A stretch of 6,043 nt of DNA from Planctomycetaceae bacterium (GTDB taxonomy: Bacteria; Planctomycetota; Planctomycetia; Planctomycetales; Planctomycetaceae), in the NCBI GenBank assembly GCA_020426085.1, contig JAGQQP010000276.1, positions 1 through 6,043 of the forward strand, in the 5' to 3' direction. Position 1 is the first letter of the stretch, and each line of letters opens with the position of its first letter. This document shows positions 4,973-6,043 of the stretch, piece by piece. Below the pieces are notes generated by a model, which worked only from the letters and a program-made list of their open reading frames with translations, made no database searches and was not told the origin of the DNA. The position numbers and the translations under genes are program-made.

Positions 4973-6043
4973 TCACTGTTCCATTTCAGTCTGAGGCTGG
5001 TTGAACAGCAGGGCCAGTTCGGCGAGCAGGCGTTCTGAGGTGGTCATCTCTGCGCGTTCGCTGAGTACCTGCTTCGCGAGAGCCGGGACATTGGTCAGAA
5101 TGCCATCAACGCCCCGGTTCATCATCTGTGACATCATGGCTGGATCGTCGACCGTCCAGACGTAAACGGGTTTGTCGGCCTGGTGGGCGCGGTTGACAAA
5201 GTTACGCGTGGCAAATTTGGCATTCACGGCCAGGAAGTCGGCGGGAATATTTTTGAGGTTTCCCACGTGCACTGAAAGCAGCAGGCCGCATTTCCATTCC
5301 GGTCGCAGTGCTTTCATTTTTGCGATTCCTTCCGGTTTGAGCGACATGACCATGATCTGATCTGCCATGCCAGCGTCTTCGACAATGTCGGCTACACGCT
5401 GTTCCAACTGCTGGTCATGGCCGTAATATTTGAGTTCGATAATGACGCCCACTTTGTCTTTACACAGTTGCAGAACTTCCGCAAGTGTAGGGACACGTTC
5501 GTCGGAAAAACTCGGATCGAACGAACTGCCAATGTCGACGTCGGTCAGATCATCGAAGGCTGCATCCCAGACTTTGAGTGGATTACCTGCGAGTTTCATG
5601 AAATCGCTGTCGTGGACCACAACGACTTTTCCATCTGAAGTTTCCTGCACATCAAGTTCAATCCAGTCGGCTTTGTCATCAATGGCCTGTTGAAAGGCTG
5701 CCAGAGAGTTCTCGGGCGCTGCTTTGGATGCACCACGGTGAGCCATGATCTGCGGGTCTTCTTTGATCTCCAGTGACTGCAGTGATGTATAACCAATCAG
5801 AGCCGCGATAAGGACGCCGATGACTGCTGCGGCTGCTAGACGCGGCGGGGTCAAAATCGGGCTGGCATTTTGCAGGGGTTCTGTTGGCGTTGATTCAATT
5901 GCGCCGTTTGCCTGGGGATTTAACTTTAAGTATCCGTGAAACAGCAACCCAGCGAAGGCAATGGTGGCAAACAGGTTCAGGATGAGTCCTGAGATGAAGA
6001 GAACGAACAGCATCAGGCCAACGCGGGTGGCTATTACCAGAAG
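4973..6043 (-). CDS. Membrane-anchored glycerophosphodiester phosphodiesterase (5' end outside window)
   Basis: The GDPD domain hydrolyses glycerophosphodiesters to glycerol-3-phosphate and an alcohol. The frame stays open to the right edge: ten more codons (LLVIATRVGL) precede the Met at 6013, so that Met is probably internal and the true start lies beyond the window. The visible 356 residues begin with hydrophobic segments (about 1-40), a polar linker (about 41-65) and a further helix (about 68-86). This arrangement fits the N-terminal membrane domain (GPDPase_memb type) found in some GDPDs. The catalytic domain follows, numbered here from the visible first residue: MAHRG with His102/Arg103, PENS with Glu111, IELDV with Glu129/Asp131, VVHD with His144, IELKYYG with Glu203/Lys205, VYVWTVDD (293-300) and GVDGILTN (311-318). 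All expected catalytic and metal residues are present. A C-terminal helix-rich tail of about 40 residues ends it. It appears to be the first visible gene of a leftward unit with the 85-aa and EEP genes. Confidence 0.9.
   Translation of the reverse strand, partial: LLVIATRVGLMLFVLFISGLILNLFATIAFAGLLFHGYLKLNPQANGAIESTPTEPLQNASPILTPPRLAAAAVIGVLIAALIGYTSLQSLEIKEDPQIMAHRGASKAAPENSLAAFQQAIDDKADWIELDVQETSDGKVVVVHDSDFMKLAGNPLKVWDAAFDDLTDVDIGSSFDPSFSDERVPTLAEVLQLCKDKVGVIIELKYYGHDQQLEQRVADIVEDAGMADQIMVMSLKPEGIAKMKALRPEWKCGLLLSVHVGNLKNIPADFLAVNAKFATRNFVNRAHQADKPVYVWTVDDPAMMSQMMNRGVDGILTNVPALAKQVLSERAEMTTSERLLAELALLFNQPQTEMEQ

Noticed and set aside
1..6043. CRISPR array, insertion sequence, transposase or phage genes
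   Set aside because: No regularly spaced repeats, no terminal inverted repeats and no mobile-element proteins were seen on either strand.

Overview
The window looks like part of a planctomycete chromosome, probably of the Gimesia/Rubinisphaera type. This is an inference. It rests on a Tat-exported DUF1501 protein typical of Planctomycetes, moderate and uneven base composition, loosely packed genes with poor Shine-Dalgarno sequences, and several small membrane proteins without a recognisable family. There is no CRISPR array, no insertion sequence and no intact RNA gene. No gene-free stretch exceeds 300 bases.

Left edge (1-493): two genes point left. One is the first 24 codons of a probable DinB-family protein cut by the window edge. 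The other is a 51-residue single-span membrane protein. They are divergent from the DUF1501 gene. The intervening ~235 bases hold a good sigma70-like promoter for DUF1501, a small inverted repeat just upstream of it, and a weaker -10 box for the leftward pair.

Middle, rightward (494-2866): a complete DUF1501 protein with a twin-arginine signal; a minimal two-helix potassium channel with the filter TIGYGD; and a single-domain VOC (glyoxalase/dioxygenase fold) protein. Gaps of about 90-130 bases suggest loosely linked or independent units. The gap after DUF1501 contains a tRNA T-loop-like sequence that does not fold into a proper tRNA.

Right, leftward (2926-6043): reading in the direction of transcription, these are a membrane-anchored glycerophosphodiester phosphodiesterase that runs off the right edge, an AT-rich 85-residue membrane protein, a secreted endonuclease/exonuclease/phosphatase (EEP) family hydrolase, and two small three-span membrane proteins. 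The first three are spaced 29-49 bases apart and may be co-transcribed. Two extracytoplasmic or membrane-linked phosphodiesterase folds side by side suggest, but do not prove, a role in phospholipid or phosphodiester turnover at the envelope.

I do not see a clear novel multi-gene system. The most distinctive items are the altered catalytic motifs in the EEP hydrolase, the AT-rich gene between two phosphodiesterases, the extra N-terminal membrane part of the GDPD, and the tRNA-like remnant.
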